Assembly: GCF_037975245.1 (NCBI RefSeq)
Contig: NC_092568.1
Location: forward strand, 33,388,501-33,452,500
Direction: 5' to 3'
Source of the DNA: Apostichopus japonicus
Lineage: Eukaryota; Echinodermata; Holothuroidea; Aspidochirotida; Stichopodidae
Length of the DNA stretch: 64,000 bases
Part shown: in pieces, positions 36,054 through 51,000 of the stretch
Position numbering within the stretch: the stretch's first letter is position 1
How the letters are laid out: each line of letters begins with the position of its first letter
Made by a program: the position numbers and the translations under genes
The notes under the pieces: generated by a model
The model's database searches: none
What the model saw: only the letters and a program-made list of their open reading frames with translations
Told to the model about the DNA's origin: nothing

Positions 36054-39000
36054 ATGTTTATCTCCACACAAGTGGCTCGTGCAACATTAAGGGTGCTACT
36101 TCGACAAAGTGCAAATACCTGCAGCCAGCGCTTTGCGTCAACTTCCAAAAATTCTCTACCAGTGGTCAGCGCAGGATCCGGGGAAACAAGTCATCTACTT
36201 CAAACATGTGCAAAGAAGAAATCAGATCCACTGGAATATGAAAATCTGCTGGTAAGTTGAAATCTAATATTACAAGGAATTTTTTATATTTCTGTTTTTA
36301 ATTGAAATATGAGAATGTCCGTGTAATTTTAGATCTTGAAGGTTCAACTATGGAGAAGGTTGAGGACAGGGATCCTTTAACCATGGAGTCTCTTCTAACT
36401 CCATGCTGTAACCTAATCTGTATGGTTGTTGAGAAAGCACTGGATGTATGCTTACAGTGCATACCAGAGCTCTACATCTAGTTGAGTAAGAGGGCAGGGG
36501 AAGGGGGAGGGGGCGATGGGATACAAGGAAGGAATCTAACACCATCAGAAAGAGGGCAGGGGAAGGGGGTGGGGACAAAGGGATACAGGTAGGAATCCAA
36601 CACTGTCATGTAGAGGGCAGGGGAAGGGGGTGGGGACTAAGGGATACAGGTAGGAATCCTATACCGTCAGTAAGAGGGCAGGGGAAGGGGGTGGGATGAA
36701 GGGATACAGAGTAGGAATCTAACATCATCAGTAAGAGTGGGGGAAGGAGGGTGGGGATGACGGGATACAGGGTAGGAATCTAACACCCTCAGTAAGAGGG
36801 CAGGGCAAGGGGGTGGGGACTAAGTGATACAGGTAGGAATCTAACACCGTCAGACCAGCAAGCTGTTGACTTTTTTTTGTGATTTATTTAAACCACATTT
36901 TGCTAAACATGCATCATTGGGAGATGCAGTCTATATTTCTCTTGCCAAAGCTGGTGTTCTATGCACCAAACCCACACATCCCTCTCACAGTGCACATAGT
37001 ACACACTGTATTGGTTGTTCTTTTTCATGCAAGGTATGCTAAAAAATCTAGAGTCTGATTTGCCCGTCATCGTCAGCTGATGTAGATTTGTAACGTTACT
37101 TTCCCTTGTGTAGATATAGCTAAGTTTGCGGTATATGGCTATCATATATGTGCACTCAAATATCATAACGTTAAATCATTGTTGTCACATGCGTATGTTT
37201 TGACAAGAAGCGTTTATGTCATGAAGATGCACATGAGTTGTTTCTGAGACTATCACGTAATATTTGATTTACCTTGATCACAAAATGTTATGAGTTGAGA
37301 CAATCTATGAATTTTGTTAGAAGCTAACATCTCTGATACTGAAAAGGACTTTTCATCTCACAGTATGTTGCTCTCTCCGTATTGAGAGTTGCTAATGTAT
37401 AATGTGCCTTCATACTACAGTAATCTCTTGGTCGTAAACTTGCATAAATTTTCGCGGTACCTTTGACCATGTGCTGCAGTTATTTTTGGGGTGATTTTTT
37501 GGGTGCAACGTCCATGTCTAAACTACTGTATTTCATGCATCGTCAAATGTAGGGAGATTGATTTAATCGACATGCGTAAAAAGTTATTTACATTCTATCA
37601 TGTTCGTGGAGCTGGTTGTTTGCAAATACTGCAAAGCAGCTAGGGTACATGATTGATCAGGTGCTCTATGGTTTCGCGAGCAACTTGAAGGGCACAATTG
37701 AAGTACCTTTAGGCAGTACACTACACTGAACTACTGCAGTTAACTAAACCTGCCAAGCAAGTTCTTTCGTAAAGCGAAATCCTTTCGGAGTTTTGATTTG
37801 CATAGGGATTGAGTGGTAAATGACATAAAAATACAGAAACCTCGCTCAGGATTCTGACGACGTCTTCAGCTTTGACTACAGTGTCACTGTTTCTGTTATG
37901 TTGCTGTGTTGGAAAAATCTAACGGTAATAGTAGTTACCAACTTTGCGATCCGTGTTGCAGTCATTTCCGACAAACCGCGGTCCCCCTCACAATTTTGCA
38001 AAGTCACTCATTTCCAGGAAAGCGAAAACAAGCTCGAATAAGTTCTGCTCGGGAGACCAAGGGCATTAAATTATAATGCTTCATATATAAAATTTTATGT
38101 ATTTGATTAACATATAATAAAATGCAAAAAGGTACGGTATCATAACCCTCATATTTTCATTGTATCAACAGCAAGCATCTCTGGGTAGCCAAGTCAAAAA
38201 TAGTCAAATCGTTAAGAAGCTAATTTGTCAGGATGGCATGGTTGATGTCACTTGGAAAGATGACGGTACCAGCAGGTAGACATGCAACATCAGCTTTTTA
38301 GTTTGAATATCTTTCTCTATAAAACTTGAGCAGCAACGCTGCAGATGTGGCCCTAATTACTGTAGGGTGTCCACAAAAAAACCCCATATGATTACACGTA
38401 TGAAAATTAAATCACAGCCGAAAGCTACTGTATCACTAAAAATCACTGATTGGAAATTTCTAGCAGTGAACACCAGTTTTTTATCAACACAGATTATTAC
38501 CACTGTATGCCAGGCAGCAGAATTGTTTACCTTTCAACTTGATAAGATGAACATATACCCTGCATGCTATTGATTTAAAATTCTGGTGCATTCTGTGAGG
38601 AACATCAAAATTTAAGTCTCAAGGACCAAGGGGCCTGGATTCTTGCACTGTTTTGGTAAAACCAAGGGCCACTTGAATGTAACCAAGGGCCACTTGAATG
38701 TAACCAAGGGCCATTTTGTCATATTCTTATAAAGTTCCCAATTGTAGCATTTCTTTTACTTACAGAAATAATATGAAGAAACAAGAATTCATATATTATG
38801 AATCATTGCTCTTCTTTTCTTTTCCCTCTCTTTTTCTTATTGTTGACATTTTTTTCGGAGGGAAACGTGTGTGCGAGTAGTTGAATGGCTGTGCAGTGTA
38901 CACTAAATGAACATAAAATAAAACATACTCTTGGCAATTGAGACTCTTGTTATTTTCCTAGTTGATGCGAGTCTTATAGTCTTTTTCGCTTTTTAAAAGG

Positions 39001-42000
39001 TTGATTTCCTGTTAGACTTAAATCAGAGTAATTAACCTTGTAATTCTGCCAATGTATTAACAGTGTGAATGTGCATGTTAATAGTTGCTCTAGCATTGTA
39101 TTTGCCAATACTACTGTAGAAGACCTGTTGTTTAGAAGACTTTATTTTACGCAAAGAAATATATATAACAAGACCTACTTAAAATAGACACAAGTCACAG
39201 TTTCTCACTGCATTCCATTTCAGATACCATTCGAAGTGGCTTTGGTTCAACTGCTTCTGTTCTGAATGTATGCAACCCAACAGTGGCCAGAAAATTGTCA
39301 AACCTGGCGACATTCCATGGAAATTAACTGCTGTAAATGCCAAAGAATTTGAAAATGATGGTAATATCCTAGATTCTTCTGTCTTTATCCTTCTCTATTT
39401 TAGTCCCTACCCTCTTCCCTTAATCCTCTCTTTGTCCCTCTACAATTTATCTCCTACCTCTCCTCTTCCCCTGTTGGTTTCTTTCTTTCTTCACTCCATC
39501 CCTTGTGTATTAATCCCCTTTCTTCTATCTCTTTGTGTTCACCATGCTCATTAACCTGTCTGTATTCTGTGAGTGTTTTTGTCCCATCTGTTACTTGTCA
39601 TTCAGCCTCTGAAGAAGATCCTGCTAGGATTGAAACATCAGGCCAACTTACTTTTACACATTCCCTTACACAGGCTCTTTAGTGGATAAGCAGTTTGCTA
39701 ACAGTTTTATTTTAGTTTAAATAAGAACTTGCAAGAACTTACAGTATACTTCACACCTCTCTTTACACCTGCCTCCATTCCACAAATGCACTCAAATCAG
39801 CCCAGCCTCCAAAAAGTGGTGCACCCCACCCCTCCCCCTCACCCCCACACCCCCACTGACCTACTTCACAGTCACACCCATGTCCTCCTCCTGTTAAATC
39901 GTGTTGGTTTTCAAGATGATATCACTGGTATGCTCTGAATAAGTAACCTGTTAATTTTTTTTTTTTTTACATGAAATGTCAGTATTTGAGCCTCCATATA
40001 CTTTGCTATCTGTATGTTTTTGTACACTGGTACCAGTTGTCTGAAAACCATAGTACTCAAAAGTGCAGGCTTATAGTGTAACAAGTTCTCATTACCCAGC
40101 ATGCATCATGTGGAGTCTCTTATTAATTCCCAATGCTTTTGGTGGATTTTTATCATCAGCAGAGGTTAGAAAGTTAAACAGTTGTAAAATCGGGGTAAAT
40201 TCAAGGCAAGAATATGTTATGAGAGGAGATCAGAAATTGAAATATCAATATTTCCCTTATGAAGTATGTACAGTAAGGGAGAGTAAACCATTAAATGAAG
40301 AAGTCTTACGGGTGGTTGCAGATGACCACGATTCATAATATTCGACTGTGAATGCTTTCAACAGGTCAACCGTCCAGATGGTCATAATGTAATGCCTTAG
40401 TTACGCCAAGACTTATAATACTAACATTCTAGAGCTAAAATTGTAGGGCTTTAGTTACAAGCTGTAATAATTGTGCTAATGTTTATATCACTTTCATGCG
40501 ATGTACCAATGTGACTCATTCTGTTTTATTAAGGAAGGTTGATTTTTTATATTGTTTTTATCATTTATTGATGACTTCTTTGAAACTTGCTATATCCATC
40601 CTTCCATATTTCGTTGGACAGTTTTAAAGCTCTCTCTTTCCCCCCCCCTCTTTGAATCTTGGAAGAAGGAAAAGGAGGAATAGTTTTTTGCCCCTCGTTA
40701 AACTCATCCTTAGCAAGATTTCTTAAATTTATCAAGGTATCATGTAGACATAAAATTTCACTCTCACCTTTCTTTCTGCCACCACTGTCTTATTTTTTAA
40801 TTTTTGTTTTGTATTTACAGATGGAGCTTTCATTGAGGTTCAATTTAAGGAGGTCAATCACATTGTCAGACTTCCACAGGAGTGGCTAAAGCTTTACAGT
40901 TATAGTACAGATAGTCTACAGGCAAAATCAGAGATGAGGGATCCTCCATATTTCACTCAGGTATCATAATTAAATCACAATATATCCCAATCATTATTAA
41001 TGTATCGAATTAGTAGCTCACTTAAATATTAAAGGGATTGTGTGAACAAAAAGTATATTGGATGGTCTCATGAGAAGGGAGGGCATTGACCGGAGGGGCC
41101 GGTCATAGAGGGCGCACAGTGTTAAAAGGTTACCACTTCATTCTAGGCACGGTAGAACCAGAGCGCTATTAGGTTGTGGGGAGACAGGTAAGCTTGTCAC
41201 TCGTCACTCATATGTAGCCAAACAAGTAAGTTTTGAGATCTCATGTAAGTATAAATGGATAGTATGAAAAAAATATATTAACAGAATTGATTTTGCATCA
41301 CAACATTGGATCACAATAGAGCATACATAGTCACTCAATGAGGAGAAGAATATCTCACAGGATTAATGGTGCATACTGTGTGATAAGCCTGTACCCTAAT
41401 TGTGGGTACTGCTTGTCGAAAAAAGAGGGCATAACTGTCACGGTTCGTTACGACAGATCAGTTTTGACACCACCGATGAAACAATACTGTTAATACTCAT
41501 CAAAGTCCTAATACTGGAGAGCCAAGTACTGTCGGCACCAGGAGTCGTAACACCATTTCAGACTGTAAATTTATTTAAATTGGCATTCCAGGTCATTTCC
41601 CTATTTAGAATGTGGTCTGAGTATATGTGCACCATTTTATATTATAGAGTATAAGTAAGTGGGCTTGACGTTTCCATCCCAGCAGGATCTTCTGCAGAGG
41701 CTGAGGTCTCTGAAGAAGATTCTGCTGGGATCAAAACTTCAGAGGCTAAGGCCTCTCAAGAAGATCCTGCTAGGATCAAAACTTCAGAGGCTGAGGCTTC
41801 AGTCTCTGAAGAAGATCCTGCTGGGATCGAAACGTCAGGCCCACTTACTTTTACACATTCTCTTACACAGGCTCTTTAGTGGATAAACAGTTTGCTAACA
41901 GTTTTGTTTTATTGAGAATATAGAGTGTGATATTGTAGCATGATACTTGCAGCTTTGGTCAATGTTTCCCATTGACTAATCTTTATCTATAATGATTGAT

Positions 42001-45000
42001 GAAAGTTTTACTTCTGTTACAGGGCCCAATCAAAGCCTTTGACTATCAGGCAGTTTAACTAATCTTTATCTATAATGATTGATGAAAGTTTTACTTCCGT
42101 TACAGGGCCCAATCAAAGCCTTTGACTATCAGGCAGTTTCAGATACAGAGAGTAGTCATTACTTTGAGTAAGTCACCTCTGATTTGTGTTTTTGTGATAA
42201 AAAATCTGGCTACTTTGTCACAGCCAGTTTTATATGTTGGTATGTTATTGATATAAACTGTTTGATATGTTAACAATCTAATTAATAAGTAAATCTTACT
42301 ATTTAGTGTCTCCGTCTGTTTCTCAAGTCCACCTTTGTTTCAATCCTCAGGTGGTTACATAACCTCAACCTTAGTGGTGTGACCATAGTTAATAATGTAC
42401 CAACAGAGACAGGAGCAAGTGGAAAGGTAGGTGCTGAAAATGTCAACTCTCATAGTATGTTTAAGGGCATTGAAGACTCGCCCCAAAATGCATGCCGACC
42501 TCTTATAAAGTTAACTTTCCGTTGCTTGCAAGTGAATTTTTTTTCTTGTCGCTACAAAAATGCAGACAGTAATGAAACGTGATACCTTGTTATCTTTTAT
42601 CTGGACCTGAGATGTCCATCGCTGCTATGTATACTGTGTTGTGGGTATTGACTATAGCTGCATGTATTGACTGTACACTAGTGTCTAATTACCGAAGGTA
42701 GCAAGCTGTGTGTGTATTTTCTGGGATCGATGGTGGTGTCTAACACTTCTGTTACACGAAACTAGGTCAGATTAGGGGTATCAGACGTTTCTTTGTGCAC
42801 GAGTCTTCACTCCCTTTAAACATTCTCTAGAAGGAACTGGAAATAATAGAAAACCCAAGAGATAGATTGTAAAATGTAAGATCATTGGTTACTTGAAAAG
42901 ATATACCGTTGCAGATTGTCTGCTTTCTCCCTTTTTCTGTCCGACTGTCTGTATGTCTTTCTGTCTGTTTGACTGTCTGTATGTCTTTCTGTCTGTTTGA
43001 CTGTCTGTATGTCTTTCTGTCTGTTTGACTGTCTGTATGTCTTTCTGTCTGTTTGACTGTCTGTATGTCTTTCTGTCTGTTAACTGTCTGTATGTCTTTC
43101 TGTCTGTTTGACTGTCTGTATGTCTTTCTGTCTGTTTGACTGTCTGTATGTCTTTGTCTGTCATCCATCAGTCTGCATGTCTGTTCGTCTTGTGCATCTT
43201 TCTTCTAATACAGTTTACTATGTGTACTGTTAGTTATTAAATGAAAACTCAGTCTGCAGTTAGCTGAGATCCAACCAACCAAAACAGCAAAGAACTTGAA
43301 GATGAATGCATGCATCATGATTAGAAGTAAAGGTTAAAGTTGAAGGCAGAGAGAAAGGGATATGGGATGGGGTGGAGGGGTCGGAGAAGGATTTTATATG
43401 CAGTACTTATACTAACATACGTTTTATATTTGAATTCTATTGTCACATCTATTATTTTATTCATTTTCTTATATACAAAGGCTTTTTTAGATTAGTATGT
43501 TTTAGTCTTTGTTCTTCTCAAACTGATCAAGTATGTAATTGTACTTTATAACTTTTCAGGTCGGTGAACTAATTGGACCTGTTACAACTACTCTCTATGG
43601 CAAGGTAAGACCAATAAATGGCCATTGATTCTTTGCTCTTGAACTGTTAAACATCAATACTGTTACTCTGAGCAAATTTAAACTACGGTGTAACACCGTA
43701 GCAATCCCTGGATGCATCTGACATTACACGAAAGGTTAGTACTTAACAATGTTGAACTGAGTTGAATTATCATTTAGTGCTAATGGTCAGAGGTACTAGT
43801 ATGGTCAGAACTACTAGAACTACAGCTGTACTAAAAACTGAAGTAAATTCAGGTGTCTGAACTATGAATCTCGCTGGAAATTTAAATGTTGAGATTTAAT
43901 GAGTTTTATCTTTGGCTCCAAAAGAATTTAAACAAATGACTGCATGAATACCAGTCAGCTAGTGTGCTTCTGCCAGCACATTTATCCAATGCTAGGTTGG
44001 ATCCATGTAGATATATATATATATTTGAAGTGGTAAAGAGTTGGAAAATGCAGAACAATCAATAACCTTCTAGCCTCCACCAGGATTTGAACTGATTGTT
44101 TGTCCAGGATTCAAAACCAGTAAGGAAGGTTGTTGTTCGCCACCTGTATCGAATAATGCTAGTTATGTTTTTGGTGACATATTTTGCCATACTCTAGAGA
44201 TCAAATCATGATGCTAACCAGCTTGAAATCATTTGTTCCTGCTGTTAGGTTTCAGATGTGGTTGCAGTAGAAAATCCAATCAACGTTGCATATTCATCAA
44301 TCAGCTTGGACGTTCACCAAGATTTAATGTACTACGAGTCTCCTCCAGGCCTACAGCTCCTTCATTGTTTAAGGTACTGAGAATCCTTACTTTGCCTGTG
44401 ATGGAAATATTTGCGAAACATAACTTTGTCGAATTTGGATCTCTCAAGTGTGGTTGTTCTGATTTGTGGCAATTTCTGGATATATAGCATTCTAACAAGG
44501 AGACAATTGTTGTACTGTAGTTGAAGGATAATTATATGAGATCATTTCAGAGAAGACTTAAACCTTAACAAAATATAATAAATTAATCAATAATGGATAC
44601 TTGGTTGGAAAGTTATGGTCAACGCTTTAAGCAAGTCAATAAATGTTTGGCTGGATTGAGCTGCAAACCATGCAGCTACCATATGATCATATTTACCAGC
44701 CAAGCTTTCCTATTAGTTGTTGGCAATGCCTATTTTAGCCATATCTTTGCTGGTGATGCCAGTCAGAAGCTACTGTAATTTGCATACCTTGGGATACCAT
44801 ATGTCCCAATTAATTAGCATTGTCCCATATCTTGCAACTGAAGTATATCGTCCCTCGGGCATACTAAAATGTCCTGATCTTGTAATGGTCTTTGTGACTT
44901 TCAAAAATATTACTGTTGTGAAGATGTACAAAACCCAAAAAAATTGCACATGAAGTACACATCACTGTATGTGATCAAATAAATAAATTTGTTTTCAAGG

Positions 45001-48000
45001 AGCTGGAAAAGCTGCATAACGTGGGCTTACATAGTTGCAACAGTTACTAACACTAACGTTTATCAAAGAAATAACGCATTGCATATACGTCTGATTATTT
45101 TCACGTTTTGCTTGATTTGCAGATTTTGTCCGCAAGTCACAGGAGGTGAGAGTCTATTCATCGATGCCTTCTATGCAGCTGAGAACTTTCGACAGGAGCA
45201 CCCACACCACTTCCAAACCTTGCTTAAAGTACCTGCCACGTTTAAGAAAATACATTTTGACAGGTGAGTGGTTAACTTTATCTTTGCTATCTAACTTTGC
45301 CACTGGTTTTCTAGTTTATGTCATGTTTTTTTATCTGTGGCATATTTTGCTTTCTTACTTTGCTTTTTTAGTTTGTTTTTGTTTATTGCTTGTATCATAT
45401 TAAAGTTGGTGCTTTTTTTTCTGTTCATATTTTCCTTTTTCTGAATCTGTAATGAATAAAACAAGAAGCAAATATCAGGTTAAGTTTTTTCAAGTCTTTT
45501 ATTTTCTTGCTCTCACTTTTTCAGAGACAACCCTGCAGCATATCTGTACCAAAGACCTCACATCACAGTTAACAGTCACCAAAAGGTATGATGCTAAATT
45601 GTACAGATGACAAGATTCATCTCTTGTCTAATTAGTCTTTGTAATGTTCTCAGTTCTTCATGCATATGAAAACTTTTGCTCTTATAAACGACCCATTATC
45701 GGAGAATTAAATGCTGTTGTATATGCACAGGAAGCGTTGTTGTTTTCGCTCTCCGAAATTGCTGTGAGAGCACTGCACATCGGGTGCAGTCAGATTAGCC
45801 GTGTAAAGGAGGACTTCACAAAATTTCTTACGATGCTTTTGATCTGCTGGTGAAAAGTACGAGCCTTAATATTGACCAATCTTATATTTTATATCACTAG
45901 AGAGAAGAGTCAACAAACTTTTCTTTGGCATAGGAAAGCAATTGGTTACACAGTCACACTCCCAGCAAGCACAATGTAAGCATTGAGAGATAGGGACATT
46001 TTGAAGACGTTCACTGCTTTACGAAGTGGTTTTCACTTTTTCAGAATAAAAAGTACAGGCTTTAGTTCACACGCATAATAAATAACGACACATTATCATA
46101 AAGAGGACACAATATCCTTCAAAATGACATAAGAAAGAGTTTTCTGAGTGCTATACTTAGAAAGCTATGAAAAGAGTTAGCGCAAAATGTGCTTATTTTG
46201 TAGCGATATTTGCTCCGTAAAGGGGTGCTTTGTGAAGAGTTCCGCAAAGATTCCATATGTCACCTTACATACTAACTTTGCTAGATGTTTATCATTGATT
46301 GGTTCATCTGTTTCTGTTTGTGTGTTTGCTTGTTCGATACTCAAAGTGGACGTGTAGCATTGAACTATTTTCATGCTTTCTTCTCTAAACAGATTACAAA
46401 TGTTATTTGGTCACCACCTTTTGAAGGCCCACTTCAAGTCTCAGAGGTAAATGATAATTCCAAAATGTAGTCATTTTGTTTTGTATTACATGATCAGTCA
46501 GAAATCTCTTTTCATGCTTTGAATGTTTTATACTTATGGATTCTTATAAGGTTGTTCCTGAATTCTGAATTCAAGCTTTGCTGCAGTTGTCTTTGATATG
46601 CAGGATGTTATTGACAACCATTGTTTGTTCTTGTCTTATTGTTGCAATGTTTTTAGGACAGACAATAAAAGTTGCATTAAGCATTTTAGTATTTTTGTCA
46701 AGATCTGCTTCAGCAATACTCATCTATTGAGGGAAGCATGAGGCACCTGGCAGCATTTTGAAATCACCATTGAAATGAACATTAAATGGTTAAATATATC
46801 TTAGGAAAACAATAAAAGTTGCATTTAGCATTGAATTTTTGTCAAGATCTGCTTCGGCAATACTCATCTATTGAGGGAAGCATGAGGCACCTGGCAGCAT
46901 TTTGAAATCCCCATTGAAATGAACATTAAATGGTTAAATATATCTTAGGAAAACAATAAAAGTTGCATTTAGCATTGAATTTTTGTCAAGATCTGCTTCG
47001 GCAATACTCATCTATTGAGGGAAGGATAAGGCACCTGGCAGCTTTTTGAAATCACCATTGAAATGAACATTAAATGGTTAAATATATCTTAGGAAAACAA
47101 TAAAAGTTGCATTTAGCATTGAATTTTTGTCAAGATCTGCTTCGGCAATACTCATCCGTTGAGGGAAGGATAAGGCACCTGGCAGCATTTTTAAATCACC
47201 ATTGAAATGAACATTTAATGGTTACTATATATATTTATGGCTATATACTTAGAGTTCCCTGGTTATCTGTAGGCAGTTTAACCTAACGGTATTATTCATA
47301 TGACCTTGAATTTCCCCGTGAAAGTCACTCTGAATAACTGTGTGTTTACTTTTGGCACTGTTAACTACAAAGTCTCCCTGATTAAAAACAAAAACAGAAA
47401 AATATTGTGCAAGATCATAGGTACTATGGAAAGATGGGCCAACACCGGTGGATGAATTACAGATGTCATTGAGAGATTAGACTCAATGCCATTTTCAATT
47501 ACTGTACTTTGGACATTCTAAACTAGGTTTCTAAATATAGAATTTGATACCACAAGCAAAGGTTAATGAGTTTGTGTTTTCATTGTTTACATAGTTAACA
47601 CATGTTACTCTAGCAGTTGTAACATAATTTTGGTTAATATGTTAAAAACAGACAAAAGTGTCATCCATTGGTGCCTAGTTGGTGCTCAGTTGGTGCTCAG
47701 TTGGTGCTCAGTTGGTGCTTAGTTGGCATTGTCACCTCTTGAATGATAAAGAAAAAGGACATTTGATATTTTCAAAAATGGTTTAAAATTTTTCAAGCAT
47801 GTTTGTTGTTGCATTTCAAAGCCAATTATTGTCAAATATAAGCCCTGGACCTAGCAGGGGCTTGTCCAAGATTTTAAAATGCTTAAAACTTAACATGTTA
47901 GACATACAACGTTGAAATATGAGGCATATATAGGCAGTAAAATAAGTTTAAAATTAGGTTAACACACAAGGTTGAGCTGATATAAACTACTTCTGAGTAA

Positions 48001-51000
48001 GCTACTTTTGATAAACTACTTGTGAGTTTTTTGTGTCGAGTTGAAGATGGTGGTGCGTACCCCCCCCCCCACCCTCCTTACGTGGACATGCACCTGCCTA
48101 ATACCCTGTTTTAACAGAGATGCCTAGCCCGCTTTGTCCCTATGACTAAAGTCATTGATGCTTAGGATATATACAGGCTAATCTTGCCTTAATGGCAAAA
48201 GAGAGAAACTGCTAAAACTTTGAACCCTAAATACTGATTGAAGCTGATGAGTATTGTCATATTGTGAGGCATGTGCTTAATATTCTGTGAGTCATATTCG
48301 ATATCTTTTCATTCCAGGAACTAGTTGAACCCTACTTTGAAGCCTACCAGGCATTTGCTGAGACAATACACAAAGCTCCTGTTGTAAGTGTAAACAAAAT
48401 TTGGATCAAACAAATATTGATTATTAGTTAACTTTAACTTTATTATTTTATGCTTCCTGTTACAAAACCAAACCATTTGTAGACTTGGGTAAATATTTGC
48501 TGTATTTCCAAAGGAATTATTATGCTGGTTGTCTGCTTGTATAGTGTTATAACATGGCAATTTGATGCCAATATACAAGTTTGACAAAAAATTCAAAACT
48601 CTTCTGATTATAGAAAACAAAATTATTCCAAATAATCTTTTTTTCACAGTAATATTTGATTTTTGATTTTGTGTCAAAAAATGGGTGTTATTGTCTTTAG
48701 TTGTTGATTTTGCAAACTCAAATTTTGTAAGACTTACATTTCCAAAACTATAGACAAACAATTCCATCTCATTGAACTGAAAAGCTGTCGCTGCTGTGAG
48801 GTTAACAGTGGTTTTAAAAAAAATTAAATAATAATAAATAATAATAAATAAATAAAATAGTATCAATAAATAATATAAAAAATAATATAAATAAATAATG
48901 AAATTAATTAATTAAATGAAAAACTTTTTGACTGATAAGTTTGGCCATTCAGGAATTCATGAATAATCAGCAGATCAATCCGATGTCACTTGATCTCAGT
49001 CAAAGAGATGTAATAAGTGTGTGTACGATGTGACTTGGCTGCTGAAGTATGAGTCATCAGGACTAATAGAACTGGGAGTATGATCATTAGTATAGTTTTC
49101 AGTTCTAGATTAAGTTTGCATTTGAGTATATGAACATAGGAGAGTACCCATACCAGCAGAAGTGGAAACCAGTGTTATCCTTATGAATATTCATACCATT
49201 TAAAGTGAGGCCATTGGTGTGTGGTCATTGGAGTACCCATGCCAGTGGATGTGGAAATCAGTGTATGTCCATATGAGTTCCCATGTCAATAGAAGTGGGA
49301 ATTGGTATATGACAATCAATACTATTAGAAGTGGGAACGAGTGTCGTTCCATATGAGTTCCCATACCACTGCAGGTGGGAACTGTTTTATGACAATACTA
49401 GTAGAAGTAGGAACCAGTGTATGTCCATATGAGTTCCCATACCACTACAAGTGGAAATTGTTTTATGACAATACTAGTAGAAGTAGGAACCAGTGTATGT
49501 CCATATGAGTTCCCATACCACTAGAAGTAGGAATTGGTATATGACAATCCATACTAGTAGAAGTGGGAATCAATGTATGTCCATATGAGTTCCCATACCA
49601 CTACAAGTGGGAATTGTTTTATGACAATACTAGTAGAAGTAAGAACCAGTGTATGTCCATATGAGTTCCCATACCACTACAAGTGGAAATTGTTTTATGA
49701 CAATACTAGTAGAAGTAGGATCCAGTGTATGTCCATATGAGTTCCCATACCACTACAAGTGGAAATTGTTTTATGGCAATACTAGTAGAAGTAGGAACCA
49801 GTGTATGTCCATATGAGTTCCCATACCACTAGAAGTAGGAATTGGTATATGACAATCCATACTAGTAGAAGTGGGAATCAATGTATGTCCATATGAGTTC
49901 CCATACCACTAGAAGTGGGAATTGTTTTATGACAATACTAGTAGAAGTAGGATCCAGTGTATGTACATATGAGTTCCCATACCACTACACGTGGGAATTG
50001 TTTTATGACAATCAATACTAGTGGAAGTAGGAACCAGTGTATGTCCATATGAGTTCCCATACCATTAGAAGTGAGAATTGGTATATGACAATCCGTGAGG
50101 GTAGAAGTGGGAATCAATGTATGTCCATATGAGTTCCCATACCACTACAAGTGGGAATTGTTTTATGAAAATACTAGTACAAGTAGGAACCAGTGTATGT
50201 ACATATGAGTTCCCATACCACTAGAAGTGGAAATTGTTTTATGACAATCAATACATGTAGAAGTGGGAACCGGTGTATGTCCATATGAGTTCCCATAACA
50301 CTAGGAGTCGGAATTGGTATATGACAATCCGTACTAGTAGAAGTGGGAATCAGTGTATGTCCATACCAGTACCCATACCAGTAAGATTGGGAAACATTAT
50401 GCAGATACCCTTCTCCTTCCTATCACAGGTCACCCATCGAATGGTTCCTGGTGATTGTTTAGTCTTTAACAATCGTAGAATGCTCCACGGTCGAAACTCG
50501 TACGAGCTCAACGGTGGAGCGAGACATTTTCAGGTATGTCTGCATATTCAACTCTATTTAATGTAAACATGATTAGCCTTGACTCTTATTTAGAGGATAT
50601 TTTTGAATCTTTCAAGATAGTAGATAAATGAGCCTTCATATACAGTATGGACTACCAAGGGCTTCAGAATACTTTTAACAATTCAGTATTTATTGTTGTT
50701 ATGTAGGGTAAGAAGTGAACAGAAAAGCTAAAGGAAATTCATGTTGATTTTGTCAGAGCATTTATAGCAATAGTGCAGGTTGCATTTCAACACCAATTTC
50801 ATTTTCCAGTAAGTTAATAGTTTAAATTTTGTCAAATCTTTTACTTGTCAGAGTGATTTTTGTTTGTTGTTGTAAGTCAAACAGAAGCTTGATTTGATCA
50901 TGTTGGTTGTGAATTTTGCATCTCTCCCACCAAGTCAGGTGACATTTTAACTCGAAACTGGAGACTAAAATATATATTTTCTTGGGGTTCTCTCCACAGG

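Noticed and set aside
36484-43160. CRISPR-like array
   Set aside because: The tandem units have no unique spacers between conserved repeats, and the window is clearly animal nuclear DNA.
42827-43168. Q/T/D-rich minus-strand ORFs (DIQTVKQTER repeats)
   Set aside because: Pure by-product of the 28-bp intronic minisatellite.
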